From Pseudomonas sp. (GTDB lineage Bacteria > Pseudomonadota > Gammaproteobacteria > Pseudomonadales > Pseudomonadaceae), in NCBI GenBank assembly GCA_030656145.1, contig JAUSOF010000002.1:124001-188000 (forward strand): a DNA stretch of 64,000 nucleotides, written 5' to 3'. Below the pieces are notes generated by a model that worked only from the letters and a program-made list of their open reading frames with translations, was not told the origin of the DNA and made no database searches. This document shows positions 17,309-28,157 of the stretch, in pieces. Both the position numbers and the translations under genes were made by a program. How positions within the stretch are numbered: the stretch's first letter is position 1; every line of letters starts with the position of its first letter.

Positions 17309-18577
17309 ATGTCTGATCTGAAAACTGCCGCTCTCGAATACCACGCCAAACCCCGTCCGGGTAAGCTGAGTGTCGAGCTGACCAAGCCCACTGCCACTGC
17401 CCGTGACCTGGCCCTGGCCTACAGCCCGGGTGTTGCCGAGCCTGTGCGTGAAATCGCCCGTGATCCTGAATTGGCTTACCGTTATACCGGTAAGGGCAAT
17501 CTGGTTGCGGTCATTTCCGACGGCACCGCGATTCTCGGCCTGGGCAACCTCGGTCCATTGGCTTCCAAGCCGGTTATGGAAGGCAAGGGCGTGCTGTTCA
17601 AGCGCTTCGCCGGTATCGACGTATTCGACATCGAAGTCGACGCCGAAAGCCCGCAAGCGTTCATCGACACCGTCAAGCGCATTTCGATCACCTTTGGCGG
17701 CATCAACCTGGAAGACATCAAGGCACCCGAGTGCTTCGAGATCGAGCGCGCACTGATCGAACAGTGCGACATTCCAGTTTTTCACGATGACCAGCACGGT
17801 ACCGCCATCGTTACCGCCGCCGGCATGCTCAATGCCCTGGAAATCGCCGGCAAGACCCTGGAGCAGGCGAAGATCGTCTGCCTGGGCGCCGGCGCTGCGG
17901 CAACATCCTGCATGAAGCTGCTGGTGAGCATGGGTGCCAAGGTCGAAAACATCTACATGATCGACCGCAAGGGTGTGATCCATGCTGGTCGCGACGACCT
18001 GAATCAGTACAAGGCGATATTCGCCACTGAGACTGACAAGCGCACGCTGTCCGAAGCGCTTGAGGGGGCTGATGTGTTTGTCGGTCTGTCCGGCGCCAAC
18101 CTGCTTCAGGCTGAAGACCTCAAGCGCATGGCGGCCAACCCGATCGTGTTCGCGTGCTCCAATCCAGACCCGGAAATCTCTCCAGAGCTGGCCCATGCCG
18201 CACGCAATGACGTGATCATGGCTACCGGTCGTTCGGATTACCCGAACCAGGTCAACAACGTGCTGGGCTTCCCGTTCATCTTCCGTGGTGCGCTGGACGT
18301 TCGTGCCACGCGCATCAACGAAGAGATGAAGATTGCCGCGGCCCTGGCTCTGCGTGATCTGGCCAAGTTGCCGGTGTCGCAGGAAGTCTGCGACGCCTAT
18401 GGCGGTATCGCGCTTTCGTTCGGGCGTGAGTACATCATTCCCAAGCCGATGGACCCGCGTCTGATCACCGTAGTCTGCGATGCCGTGGCCAAGGCTGCGA
18501 TCGAAAGCGGTGTGGCGACTCTGCCTTACCCGAAACACTATCCGCTGCAGTCGGTGGATGATGTGTTCAACGGCTAA
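17309..18577 (+). CDS. maeB: NADP-type malic enzyme, short form
   Basis: This 422-residue enzyme catalyses oxidative decarboxylation of malate to pyruvate. A malic N domain (Tyr/Lys catalytic region in TARDLALAYSPGVAEP and SKPVMEGKGVLFK) is followed by a Rossmann NAD(P) domain (IVCLGAGAAATSCMKLL). The phosphotransacetylase-like C-terminal domain of the long MaeB form is absent. The ATG at 17309 is chosen from homologous starts and a GGAA ribosome site at 8-nt spacing; the frame upstream is fortuitous. The gene is followed by a very strong bidirectional terminator. Confidence 0.95.
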   Translation: MSDLKTAALEYHAKPRPGKLSVELTKPTATARDLALAYSPGVAEPVREIARDPELAYRYTGKGNLVAVISDGTAILGLGNLGPLASKPVMEGKGVLFKRFAGIDVFDIEVDAESPQAFIDTVKRISITFGGINLEDIKAPECFEIERALIEQCDIPVFHDDQHGTAIVTAAGMLNALEIAGKTLEQAKIVCLGAGAAATSCMKLLVSMGAKVENIYMIDRKGVIHAGRDDLNQYKAIFATETDKRTLSEALEGADVFVGLSGANLLQAEDLKRMAANPIVFACSNPDPEISPELAHAARNDVIMATGRSDYPNQVNNVLGFPFIFRGALDVRATRINEEMKIAAALALRDLAKLPVSQEVCDAYGGIALSFGREYIIPKPMDPRLITVVCDAVAKAAIESGVATLPYPKHYPLQSVDDVFNG

Positions 18578-18582
18578 GCCGC

Positions 18583-18622
18583 GCGCATAAAAAAACCCGC
18601 TTCGGCGGGTTTTTTTATGCGC
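18583..18622 (+). terminator. Strong terminator after maeB
   Basis: A perfect 18-bp stem (18583-18600 / 18605-18622) with a TTCG tetraloop has seven A on the left arm and seven T on the right. It works in either direction and begins 5 bp after the maeB stop. Confidence 0.92.
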
Positions 18623-18691
18623 TATGTGCCCGTTAGGTGTTACCTGCAATGAGTAGAGTGCGCCTTATACATCAGCGCAGGGCTCGCGCGG

Positions 18692-18772
18692 GTAGGTTGG
18701 GCCGGGCTGCGTTCCGTAGGCGCAACGCGACAGGTCGCAGCCTGCTGAGCTGCGCGCACCGTACCAACCTAC
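18692..18772. repeat. GTAGGTTGG-terminated intergenic repeat
   Basis: GTAGGTTGG (18692-18700) and its exact complement CCAACCTAC (18764-18772) bound an 81-bp GC-rich segment. The ends resemble the other GTAGG repeats at 35981, 50366 and 61360. The rest of the gap 18623-18936 shows one more hairpin and no gene. Confidence 0.6.
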
Positions 18773-18843
18773 GACTTATCGCCTCGCAACAGGCAATGAG
18801 TGCATGGTCTATTTATAGATGCGCGCCATGAATCCAGTCCATG

Positions 18844-18868
18844 TGCCACGCCGATGAAAGGCGTGGCA
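18844..18868 (-). terminator. Hairpin downstream of the PBP1A gene
   Basis: A perfect 9-bp stem TGCCACGCC / GGCGTGGCA with a 7-nt loop lies 69 bp after the mrcA stop on the minus strand. There is no U-run, so termination here is only possible. Confidence 0.35.
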
Positions 18869-18936
18869 GCATGCACCTTGTGCAGGGGTGACCTGCGGTA
18901 GGCATGAGCAGTGCTGGCTTGGTGGCTTTTCATTCT

Positions 18937-21369
18937 TCAGAACAAGTCTATTGGTGCCGACTCGTCAGCTGGCAGTGGGCTGCCGGGAGCATGGAAGCCC
19001 GGATCCAGTTCGCCCATGGGCGGTGGTGAGTCTTCGCTCTTGAACAGTTCAAAATAGGCGTCAGTAGTGCCTGGGGCGGCAGCGCGGCCACTGTAAGGGT
19101 CAACGCGCAGGGTCAGCAGGCCTTTGGGCTCTGCGGGTGCATGGTTGGGCTTGTCTTTCAATGCGCTGGCCATGTAAGTGATCCAGATCGGCAGGGCGAT
19201 TGTGCCGCCGTACTCATTTCTGCCGAGGCTTTCGGGTTGATCGAAGCCGGCCCAGACGGTAGTCACGTAGTCGGCATTGTAGCCAGAGAACCAGCTGTCT
19301 TTGGACTCGTTCGTGGTGCCGGTTTTTCCTGCGAGGTCATTGCGGCCCAAGGCCATGGCTCTGCGGCCGGTACCGCGTGTAATCACATCCTGCAGCATGC
19401 TGGTCATTATGTATGCAGTGCGCTCGTCGATAATGCGTTCGGCGGCAACAGGCTCGGCTGCAAGCGCCTGCGCAGAAGGCGTCTCGCGGCCGTTGGTCGC
19501 GGCCACTGCATTGGCTTCATCAATGATTGACGGTTCGGCGGCCCCTGTCGTACTTGCAGGGTTGGCGATGAACAGCGGCTCACCGAAGCGGCTTTCAATG
19601 CGTTCGATCAGATACGGCCGGGTTCTATAACCGCCGTTGGCGAATGCTGCCCAACCCCCGGCAACCTCCAGCGGCGTCAGGTTGGCAGTGCCGAGCGCCA
19701 TAGACAGGTTGCGTGGTAGGTCCTGCTTGTCGAAGCCAAAGCGGCTGACGTAGTCCATTGCGTAATCGATGCCGATGGCCTGCAACAGTCGAATCGACAC
19801 CAGGTTACGTGACTTATACAGCGCTTCGCGCAAGCGTATGGGGCCAAGGAAGGTGTTGTTATCGTTCTTCGGTCGCCAGCCTTGGTCGAGGTATTCGTCG
19901 ACAAACACGATCGGTGCATCGTTGACCAGGCTCGCGGCCGTGTAGCCGCGGTCCAGTGCGGCGCTGTAGATGAAGGGTTTGAAGCTGGAGCCCGGCTGGC
20001 GCTTGGCTTGTACCGCACGATTGTAGTTGCTTTGTTCGAATGAGAAGCCGCCGACCAGCGCACGGATTGCACCATTGCTAGGGTCGAGCGATACCAGAGC
20101 GCTCTGCGCTTGCGGTAACTGAACGAAGCGTAAGCTGCCATCTTCCTGACGTTGCACACGAACCAGGTCGCCGATCTGGGCGACATCGCCGGGCCGCTGT
20201 GGGCGGGGGCCGAGGCTATTGGTATTGATGAAGGGGCGAGCCCACTTCATGCTGTCCCAGGCGACGGCCTCTTCCGTGCCGCTGCGCAGCAGGACGAGAA
20301 TGCCACTTTGTTCTATCTGGCTGACGATGGCGGGCTCAAGGCCTCCCAGCGACCGTTGTTTGGTCAGTTCGCTGAGCCAGGCTTGTTTGTCCATGTCTGG
20401 CAGGCGGCGTATCGGGCCGCGATAACCATGACGCTGGTCATAGATGATCAGGCCTTCACGAACGGCGGTGTTGGCTGCGTTTTGCAGGTCGCTTGGCACC
20501 GTGGTGGTGACGTTGAAGCCTTCGGTGTAGGCCTCGCTGCCATAGCGGCCGACCATCTCGGCACGGACCATTTCCGCTATATAGGGCGCTGTGACTTCTG
20601 GGGTCGGGACGTGGTGGCTGGCATCGCCAGGCTCGGCCAGGGCAGTCTCATAGCTCTGCTGGTCGATCCGGCCGAGCATGTGCATGCGCCCGAGAATCCA
20701 GTCGCGGCGCTCCTTGGCTCGAGTGAGGTTGGTCAGCGGATTAAAGCGTGAAGGCGCCTTTGGCAGACCGGCAATCATCGCCAGTTGGGCTAGGTTGAGC
20801 TCATTGATCGATTTGCCGTAATAGACTTGGGCGGCAGCTTCAATTCCATAAGCACGATGGCCAAGGTAGATTTTGTTGACGTAGAGTTCGAGGATTTCAT
20901 CCTTGCTCAATTCACGCTCGATCTGTAATGCAAGGAGAATTTCATTGATCTTGCGCGAGAAGCTTTTCTCGCTGCTCAGGAAGAAATTCTTAGCCACCTG
21001 CATGGTGATGGTGCTGCCCCCAGACTGGATGTGCCCGCTTTTCAATATTTGCGTGGCAGCGCGCATCAAGCTGGTAAGGTCGACGCCATAATGATTAGCG
21101 AAGTTGTCGTCTTCAGCCGCAAGCAGGGCGCTGATGAACTCGGGGGGGATGTCGCTGAATTTGATTGGCGAGCGGCGCATTTCGCCAAACTCTGCGATCA
21201 GCTTGGCGTCGCTGCTGTATACCCTAAGGGGGATTTGCAGCTGGATGCTGCGCAGCGACTCAACGGACGGCAAGCTGGGGCTGAGGTAGAGAAAAGCGCC
21301 ACTCAAACTGAGTAACAGCGCACAAAAAGTAGCGACACCAGACCAGCAGATGAACTTCAGCAAACGCAT
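18937..21369 (-). CDS. mrcA: Penicillin-binding protein 1A (bifunctional transglycosylase/transpeptidase)
   Basis: This 810-residue class A PBP polymerises and cross-links peptidoglycan. The N-terminal membrane anchor covers about residues 7-30. The GT51 transglycosylase domain has the catalytic EDDNFANHYGVD motif. An OB-like insert precedes the transpeptidase domain, whose motifs are SSFK (SxxK), SRN and KTGT. The ATG at 21369 is used, since the homologous N-terminus MRLLKF begins there; a TTG codon lies directly upstream. It is transcribed divergently from pilM, and PBP1A next to pilMNOPQ is the usual pseudomonad arrangement (the gene is often called ponA). Confidence 0.97.
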   Translation of the reverse strand: MRLLKFICWSGVATFCALLLSLSGAFLYLSPSLPSVESLRSIQLQIPLRVYSSDAKLIAEFGEMRRSPIKFSDIPPEFISALLAAEDDNFANHYGVDLTSLMRAATQILKSGHIQSGGSTITMQVAKNFFLSSEKSFSRKINEILLALQIERELSKDEILELYVNKIYLGHRAYGIEAAAQVYYGKSINELNLAQLAMIAGLPKAPSRFNPLTNLTRAKERRDWILGRMHMLGRIDQQSYETALAEPGDASHHVPTPEVTAPYIAEMVRAEMVGRYGSEAYTEGFNVTTTVPSDLQNAANTAVREGLIIYDQRHGYRGPIRRLPDMDKQAWLSELTKQRSLGGLEPAIVSQIEQSGILVLLRSGTEEAVAWDSMKWARPFINTNSLGPRPQRPGDVAQIGDLVRVQRQEDGSLRFVQLPQAQSALVSLDPSNGAIRALVGGFSFEQSNYNRAVQAKRQPGSSFKPFIYSAALDRGYTAASLVNDAPIVFVDEYLDQGWRPKNDNNTFLGPIRLREALYKSRNLVSIRLLQAIGIDYAMDYVSRFGFDKQDLPRNLSMALGTANLTPLEVAGGWAAFANGGYRTRPYLIERIESRFGEPLFIANPASTTGAAEPSIIDEANAVAATNGRETPSAQALAAEPVAAERIIDERTAYIMTSMLQDVITRGTGRRAMALGRNDLAGKTGTTNESKDSWFSGYNADYVTTVWAGFDQPESLGRNEYGGTIALPIWITYMASALKDKPNHAPAEPKGLLTLRVDPYSGRAAAPGTTDAYFELFKSEDSPPPMGELDPGFHAPGSPLPADESAPIDLF

Positions 21370-21441
21370 CAAGATTTTTGGATTTCCAGATAAAAGAATG
21401 GGTTAAGCGGAAGGCAAGGCTAAAAGGGAAAAACTGATCAC

Positions 21442-21447
21442 ATTATA
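21442..21447 (-). promoter_or_regulatory. -10 box of a likely mrcA promoter
   Basis: A perfect TATAAT on the minus strand lies about 73 bp before the mrcA ATG. No good -35 hexamer is present at 17 bp; the upstream sequence is an A-rich run after CCCGGG. Confidence 0.4.
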
Positions 21448-21472
21448 AGCGTTTTTTTTCCCGGGTATCCAT

Positions 21473-21501
21473 TTGCGCTTCTGTCAAGACTGTTATTTAA
21501 T
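21473..21501 (+). promoter_or_regulatory. Candidate sigma-70 promoter of pilMNOPQ
   Basis: TTGCGC (21473-21478), 17 bp, TTTAAT (21496-21501) lies about 52 bp before the pilM GTG start and faces away from the mrcA promoter. Confidence 0.45.
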
Positions 21502-21526
21502 GTGAAAAAACATAAATAGTCCGTAA

Positions 21527-22617
<1,091 letters not shown>

Positions 22618-22618
<1 letters not shown>

Positions 22619-23193
22619 TGGCGCGGATTAACCTTCTTCCATGGCGCGAGCAGTTACGTGAGGAGCGTAAACAGCGCTTTCTGGTGACGCTCGTCGGTGT
22701 CCTGGTGGTTGCAGCGGGAACAGTGTTTCTTGGAGATCAGTATCTGAATGGTGCAATCGAGCAGCAAAATGCACGTAACCAGTTCATTCGCAAAGAAATT
22801 GCAGTGTTAGATGCGCGCATCCAGGAAATTAGTGAGCTGAAAACGCGTCGCCAGCAGTTGCTGGAGCGAATGAAGATTATTCAGGACTTGCAGGGCAACA
22901 GGCCAATTATTGGTCGAGTATTCGACCAGTTGGTGCGGACCCTGCCGGATGGTGTTTACTTCAATAGCGTCAAAATGACCGGTAAGAATATTTCGATCGA
23001 AGGTGCAGCTGAGTCCAACAACAGGGTATCGAACTTGATGCGCAATCTGGAGGCGTCAGATTGGCTTGAAGCGCCGAATTTGACGCAAGTCAAGGCCACC
23101 ACGGCAGGTGCTTTGGATCAGGCTAATGTATTCCAGCTAACGGTTAAGCAAACGCAGCCTGGTGCTGAGCCTGTAGAGGGTGATAAAAAATGA
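22618..23193 (+). CDS. pilN: Type IV pilus assembly protein PilN
   Basis: This 191-residue bitopic inner-membrane protein has a cytoplasmic N-terminus INLLPWRE, the conserved peptide that docks into PilM. One membrane helix (about 24-44, VTLVGVLVVAAGTVFLG) is followed by a periplasmic coiled coil and a ferredoxin-like domain that pairs with PilO. The start overlaps the pilM stop by one base and the end overlaps pilO by 4 bp (ATGA). Confidence 0.96.
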
Positions 23194-23813
23194 GCCTGGC
23201 TGAATCCATTGAGAACATGCGCAAGATTGACCTTAGCAATCTTGATCTGAATAACATCGGCTCATGGCCGCCCGTTATCAAGGGTGTCGTCTGTGTGTTG
23301 TTTTTTGTAGTGATGCTGGCACTGGGCTACAACTTTCACTTGAAGGATTTGCAGGCCAGCTTAGAGCGCTCGCAGGGCGAGGAGCAAACCCTCAAGCAAC
23401 AGTTTTCCAGCAAGGCTTTCCAGGCCGCAAATCTGGAGTCCTATAAGGAGCAAATGGCGGAGATGGAGATTTCTTTCGGGGCTCTCCTGCGCCAACTGCC
23501 GAGCGATACTGAGGTGCCTGGTCTACTGGAGGACATCACGCGTACCGGGTTGGGCAGTGGTCTTGAATTCGAAGAAATCAAGTTGTTGCCCGAAGTGACG
23601 CAGCCATTTTATATAGAGTTGCCCATTCAACTGGTTGTGGTGGGTGGTTATCATGACTTGGCAACGTTTGTCAGTGGCGTGGCCAGCTTGCCGCGCATTG
23701 TCACACTGCATGACTTTGAAACTAAGCCGAGTAGTACGGAGAGTGCATCTGTTATTCGGATGAGTGTTATGGCGAAGACGTATCGTTACAATGATAAAGG
23801 GATGGATAAATGA
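23190..23813 (+). CDS. pilO: Type IV pilus assembly protein PilO
   Basis: This 207-residue inner-membrane partner of PilN has a membrane helix at about residues 30-48 (IKGVVCVLFFVVMLALGYN). A coiled coil (about 50-90) and a C-terminal ferredoxin-like fold follow (LPIQLVVVGGYHDLATFVSGVASLPRIVTLHDF). PilN/PilO heterodimers link PilM to the PilP-PilQ secretin complex. It overlaps both neighbours by 4 bp. Confidence 0.96.
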   Translation: MSLAESIENMRKIDLSNLDLNNIGSWPPVIKGVVCVLFFVVMLALGYNFHLKDLQASLERSQGEEQTLKQQFSSKAFQAANLESYKEQMAEMEISFGALLRQLPSDTEVPGLLEDITRTGLGSGLEFEEIKLLPEVTQPFYIELPIQLVVVGGYHDLATFVSGVASLPRIVTLHDFETKPSSTESASVIRMSVMAKTYRYNDKGMDK

Positions 23814-24337
23814 AGACTCTTCGTTTGCTGGTCTCTGTCTCTTTGTTATCGGTTTTGCAGGGTTGTGGTGCAGGGGGGGACTTTTCTGATCTGCAGTCCT
23901 TTATGGATGAGGTGCGCGCCAAGCCCAAAGGCGCCATTGAGCCGGTACCAAAATTCCAACCCTATGAAGCGTTCACCTATGGAGCTTCTTCGTTGCGCAG
24001 CCCATTCCAGCCGCCTGTCAAAATTGACATGGTGCGTCGTGAAAGGGGCTCTCAGGAAGTTAAGCCGGATGAGGCGCGGGTCAAGCAGTTTCTCGAGGGT
24101 TTTAATATAGAGGTCTTCGAAATGGTCGGCACGCTTGCTAATTCAAGCGGTGTGTTTGCCTTGGTAAGCGGGGCGGGAGGGGTGCATCGTATCAAGGTGG
24201 GGGACTATGTAGGTCGTAACTACGGCCGCGTCCTGGCTATAGATGAAGCCAAAATCGATGTTGTTGAGATTGTTCCAGATGGTGAGGGTGGCTGGCTCGA
24301 GCGGCCGCGCAGCCTCACTCTCAAGGAGCGTTCTTAA
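23810..24337 (+). CDS. pilP: Type IV pilus inner-membrane lipoprotein PilP
   Basis: This 175-residue lipoprotein carries the lipobox LQGC with lipidated Cys19. A disordered linker is followed by a C-terminal beta-sandwich (about 90-170) of the PilP/HofP family (FEMVGTLANSSGVFALVSGAGGVHRIKVGDYVG). It bridges PilN/O to the secretin PilQ. The stop codon directly abuts the pilQ ATG, and the GGAG in its last codons serves as the pilQ ribosome site. Confidence 0.96.
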   Translation: MKTLRLLVSVSLLSVLQGCGAGGDFSDLQSFMDEVRAKPKGAIEPVPKFQPYEAFTYGASSLRSPFQPPVKIDMVRRERGSQEVKPDEARVKQFLEGFNIEVFEMVGTLANSSGVFALVSGAGGVHRIKVGDYVGRNYGRVLAIDEAKIDVVEIVPDGEGGWLERPRSLTLKERS

Positions 24338-26467
24338 ATGAACGGAATGATCATGAAAAAAAATAACCGGTCTGCCCAACGGAATCCGAGAATGAATAGC
24401 CCCTTATCGCACCTAGGTATATCTCTGTTAGCGCTGCTGCTATCGCCGGCACTGTTGGCCGCTGACCTGCAATCACTTGATGTGTCTGCATTGCCAGGCG
24501 ATCGCGTCGAGTTGAAGTTGATGTTTGACGAGCCTGTACTTGCACCTCGCGGTTATACAGTTGAGCAGCCGGCGCGTATTGCCCTGGATTTCCCAGGGGT
24601 GTCCAGTAAGCTGGGTACCAAGAATCGAGAGTTGGGTGTGGGGAATGCGCGCAGTGTCACGGTAGTCGAGGCTAAAGACCGAACCCGGTTGATCATCAAT
24701 CTGACTAACCTGGCCCCCTACAGCACGCGAGTAGATGGCAATAATCTTTATGTGGTGATCGGTGAGGGGGCGCCCAGCTCTGCGTCAGCTCAGCCGGCGC
24801 CCGTGTCAGCGGTCGTCAGTACTGCGGTCCCAGTAAAAAGTTATGCTGCACAAGGTAAGGCTATTAGTAATATTGATTTCCAGCGGGGCGAGCAAGGCGA
24901 GGGTAATATTGTTATTACGCTGTCGGATGCTTCGGTAAGTCCTGATATTCAGGAGCAGGGAGGAAAAATTCGCCTAGACTTTGCCAAGACGCAATTGCCG
25001 GAGGCGCTGCGTGTTCGTCTGGACGTCAAGGATTTTGCGACACCGGTACAGTTTGTCAGTGCCACGGGGTCGGCCGACAAAGCGAGCATCGTGATTGAGC
25101 CGACAGGATCCTACGATTATCTGGCGTATCAAACCGACAACAAGCTTACGCTTAGTGTCAAGCCGTTGACGCAGGGCGAAGTCGAAGCACGTAAGAGCGA
25201 ACGATTTGCGTACAGTGGCGAAAAGTTGTCATTGAATTTCCAGGATATTGATGTTCGCTCGGTGCTGCAGTTGATCGCCGACTTTACCGATTTGAACCTG
25301 GTTGCCAGTGATACCGTGCGTGGCAACATTACCCTGCGCTTGCAGAACGTGCCTTGGGATCAGGCGCTGGATCTGGTTCTGAAAACCAAAGGGCTAGATA
25401 AGCGCAAGGTGGGCAATGTGCTGCTGGTGGCGCCAGCCGATGAGATTGCTGCGCGCGAGCGTCAAGAGCTTGAGTCGCAGAAGCAGATAGCTGAGTTGGC
25501 GCCGTTGCGCCGTGAACTGATTCAGGTGAACTACGCCAAAGCCAGCGACATGGCCAAATTGTTCCAGTCAGTCACCAGTGCCGAGGGTCGTGCTGACGAG
25601 CGTGGTTCGATCACTGTTGACGATAGAACCAACAGTATCATTGCCTATCAGACCTTGGAGCGCCTGGACGAACTGCGCCGGATTGTCTCGCAACTCGATA
25701 TACCTGTTCGTCAGGTGATGGTCGAGGCACGAATCGTCGAGGCAAACGTTGATTATGATAAAGCCTTGGGGGTTGAGTGGCGCGGTGTAGGTGTTGGTGA
25801 CAACAACTTTGTCGTGGGTGGAAGCCGGAGTCTGATCAAGGGTACTAATCCTCTCGAGATTCAAGGAGGAAACTTTGTCGATATGGGAGTCGCTGGTGCG
25901 AGTTCAGGGCTGAATCTCGGTTTTATTACGGATAACACCTTGCTTGATCTTGAATTATCCGCCATGGAAAAAACCGGTAATGGCGAAGTTATTTCCCAGC
26001 CTAAAGTGGTTACGTCGGATAAGGAAACTGCAAAAATCCTCAAGGGCTCAGAAATTCCCTATCAGGAAGCTAGCTCTAGTGGTGCGACCAGTACTTCCTT
26101 CAAACAAGCGGCTTTGTCGTTGGAAGTGACTCCGCAGATTACGCCGGATAACCGCATCATTATGGAGGTCAAGGTTACCAAGGATGCACCAGACTTCTCC
26201 AATGCTGCTGCGAGTGGTGGAGTGCCTGCGATCACCAAGAATGAAGTCAATGCCAAGGTGCTCGTGGCGGATGGTGAAACCATTGTGATCGGTGGGGTAT
26301 TTTCCAATACCCAGAGTAAATCGGTGGACAAGGTACCATTTCTTGGTGATATCCCGTACCTGGGTGTTCTGTTCCGGCGCGATGTTGTCAAAGACAGCAA
26401 GTCAGAACTGTTGATTTTCCTGACCCCGCGTATCATGAATAATCAGGCTGTAGCGGTAACGCGTTGA
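24338..26467 (+). CDS. pilQ: Type IV pilus secretin PilQ
   Basis: This 709-residue outer-membrane secretin is the exit channel of the pilus. The order is: signal peptide (hydrophobic [15 protein letters not shown]), two AMIN domains that bind peptidoglycan (about 45-120 and 175-260), STN/N0 and N1 domains ([17 protein letters not shown]), and the secretin core ([20 protein letters not shown]...[16 protein letters not shown]). The ATG at 24338 has GGAG 9 nt upstream but gives a long 24-residue n-region; the ATG at 24392 gives a more usual signal peptide and matches homologous starts. Either is possible. Confidence 0.96.
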   Translation: MNGMIMKKNNRSAQRNPRMNSPLSHLGISLLALLLSPALLAADLQSLDVSALPGDRVELKLMFDEPVLAPRGYTVEQPARIALDFPGVSSKLGTKNRELGVGNARSVTVVEAKDRTRLIINLTNLAPYSTRVDGNNLYVVIGEGAPSSASAQPAPVSAVVSTAVPVKSYAAQGKAISNIDFQRGEQGEGNIVITLSDASVSPDIQEQGGKIRLDFAKTQLPEALRVRLDVKDFATPVQFVSATGSADKASIVIEPTGSYDYLAYQTDNKLTLSVKPLTQGEVEARKSERFAYSGEKLSLNFQDIDVRSVLQLIADFTDLNLVASDTVRGNITLRLQNVPWDQALDLVLKTKGLDKRKVGNVLLVAPADEIAARERQELESQKQIAELAPLRRELIQVNYAKASDMAKLFQSVTSAEGRADERGSITVDDRTNSIIAYQTLERLDELRRIVSQLDIPVRQVMVEARIVEANVDYDKALGVEWRGVGVGDNNFVVGGSRSLIKGTNPLEIQGGNFVDMGVAGASSGLNLGFITDNTLLDLELSAMEKTGNGEVISQPKVVTSDKETAKILKGSEIPYQEASSSGATSTSFKQAALSLEVTPQITPDNRIIMEVKVTKDAPDFSNAAASGGVPAITKNEVNAKVLVADGETIVIGGVFSNTQSKSVDKVPFLGDIPYLGVLFRRDVVKDSKSELLIFLTPRIMNNQAVAVTR

Positions 26468-26472
26468 AATAT

Positions 26473-26991
26473 ATGCATAACGTTATCCTTGTTGGCCCGA
26501 TGGGCGCTGGTAAAAGCACTATCGGGCGTTTGCTTGCCAAAGAGCTGCGGCTGCTGTTTAAAGACTCCGATAAGGAGATCGAGCAGCGCTGTGGTGCCGA
26601 CATCCCGTGGATCTTCGATGTTGAGGGTGAGCAGGGGTTTCGCGAGCGCGAACGGGCCGTGATTGCTGATCTCTGCGAGCTGGACGGTCTAGTGCTTGCC
26701 ACTGGCGGTGGTGCAGTACTGCATCCGGAGAATCGTGCGGCACTCCGGCGTGGCGGTCGAGTGGTGTACCTGTACGCCTCGGTCGAGCAGCAGCTTGATC
26801 GTACTTCGCGTGACCGTAATCGTCCCCTGTTGCAGACGGCAGATCCGGGTAAGGTGCTGGCTGAACTACTGGCGATTCGTGACCCGTTGTATCGCGAAAT
26901 TGCTGATGTCATCGTGCAAACCGATGAGCGTCCGCCACGTTTGGTCGTGCAAGAAATACTTGAGCGCCTCGAAGAGCTTTCTTCTCGTTAA
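26473..26991 (+). CDS. aroK: Shikimate kinase
   Basis: This 172-residue enzyme phosphorylates shikimate in the route to chorismate. The Walker A motif GPMGAGKS is at residues 8-15. The shikimate-binding DxD-type region is [30 protein letters not shown], and [11 protein letters not shown] carries a substrate-binding Arg. The lid Arg lies in [13 protein letters not shown]. The ATG at 26473 gives exactly the family length; a TTG nine bases upstream overlaps the pilQ stop. It forms the standard aroK-aroB-damX cluster. Confidence 0.97.
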   Translation: MHNVILVGPMGAGKSTIGRLLAKELRLLFKDSDKEIEQRCGADIPWIFDVEGEQGFRERERAVIADLCELDGLVLATGGGAVLHPENRAALRRGGRVVYLYASVEQQLDRTSRDRNRPLLQTADPGKVLAELLAIRDPLYREIADVIVQTDERPPRLVVQEILERLEELSSR

Positions 26992-27043
26992 AGCGCTGGA
27001 CGAACTGCGTTATCCTAGAGCCCTTTTTACATCGGGGGGCTCC

Positions 27044-28150
27044 ATGCAAACTCTTCAAGTCGATCTCGGCGAGCGCAGCTATCCCATTTATATCGGTGCT
27101 GATCTACTGCATCGGGCGGATTTGCTGGCGCCGCACATCATTGGCCGTCAGGTGGCCGTGGTTACCAATGAGACGGTTGCGCCGCTCTACTTGGATGCGC
27201 TCAAGGCCGCCCTTGCCGGTTACACAGTGACCTCGATTGTGTTGCCGGATGGTGAAGCGTTCAAAACCTGGGAAACCTTGCAGCTAATTTTTGATGGGCT
27301 GCTCGGTGCGCGGCATGATCGGCATACGACCGTGATTGCGTTGGGTGGTGGTGTTGTCGGCGATATGGCCGGTTTTGCTGCGGCGTGCTATCAGCGGGGG
27401 GTCAATTTCATCCAGGTCCCGACTACATTGCTGTCTCAGGTCGACTCCTCGGTTGGTGGTAAGACCGGTATCAATCACCCGCTGGGGAAAAATATGGTGG
27501 GGGCGTTCTATCAGCCTCAAGCCGTGCTGATTGATACGGCAAGTCTTGCCACTCTGCCGGCTCGCGAGCTATCGGCGGGGCTGGCTGAAGTGATCAAGTA
27601 CGGCTTGATTTGTGACGAGCCTTTTCTCACTTGGCTGGAACAGCACATGCCAGCACTGCGGGCGCTCGATCAAGAGGCGCTGACTGCAGCAATTGAGCGC
27701 TCCTGCGCAGCCAAGGCGCGGATTGTCGGTGCGGATGAGCGGGAGGCGGGGCTGCGGGCCACGCTCAATCTGGGGCATACCTTTGGTCATGCCATAGAGA
27801 CGCAGCAAGGCTATGGTGTATGGCTACACGGTGAAGCCGTCGCTGCGGGTACCGTAATGGCACTGGAGATGTCACAACGCCTGGGGTGGATTTCACAGGC
27901 CGAGCGCAATCGTGGTATTCGTCTGTTTCAGGCGGCGGGCTTGCCCGTAGTGCCGCCACAAGAGATGACGCCGGAGCACTTTTTGGTACATATGGCGGTC
28001 GATAAGAAAGTGCTTGATGGCCAGTTACGGCTGGTGTTGTTACGGCGTATCGGCGAGGCCGTGGTTACCGGTGATTTCCCGCGCGAAATTTTGAATGCCA
28101 CGCTGAGCGTAGATTACGCGGCGCTGGTGGATCAGCTTGAATCTAAATGA
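27044..28150 (+). CDS. aroB: 3-dehydroquinate synthase
   Basis: This 368-residue NAD- and metal-dependent enzyme converts DAHP to 3-dehydroquinate. The NAD-binding glycine-rich motif is [13 protein letters not shown]. Metal-ligand regions are E in [12 protein letters not shown] and the His residues in [11 protein letters not shown] and LHGEAV. The start at 27044 gives the family length of 368. Its ribosome site lies in a short hairpin (GAGCCC at 27018-27023 / GGGCTC at 27037-27042), which might modulate initiation. damX follows 7 bp after the stop. Confidence 0.97.
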   Translation: MQTLQVDLGERSYPIYIGADLLHRADLLAPHIIGRQVAVVTNETVAPLYLDALKAALAGYTVTSIVLPDGEAFKTWETLQLIFDGLLGARHDRHTTVIALGGGVVGDMAGFAAACYQRGVNFIQVPTTLLSQVDSSVGGKTGINHPLGKNMVGAFYQPQAVLIDTASLATLPARELSAGLAEVIKYGLICDEPFLTWLEQHMPALRALDQEALTAAIERSCAAKARIVGADEREAGLRATLNLGHTFGHAIETQQGYGVWLHGEAVAAGTVMALEMSQRLGWISQAERNRGIRLFQAAGLPVVPPQEMTPEHFLVHMAVDKKVLDGQLRLVLLRRIGEAVVTGDFPREILNATLSVDYAALVDQLESK

Positions 28151-28157
28151 GTGTCCA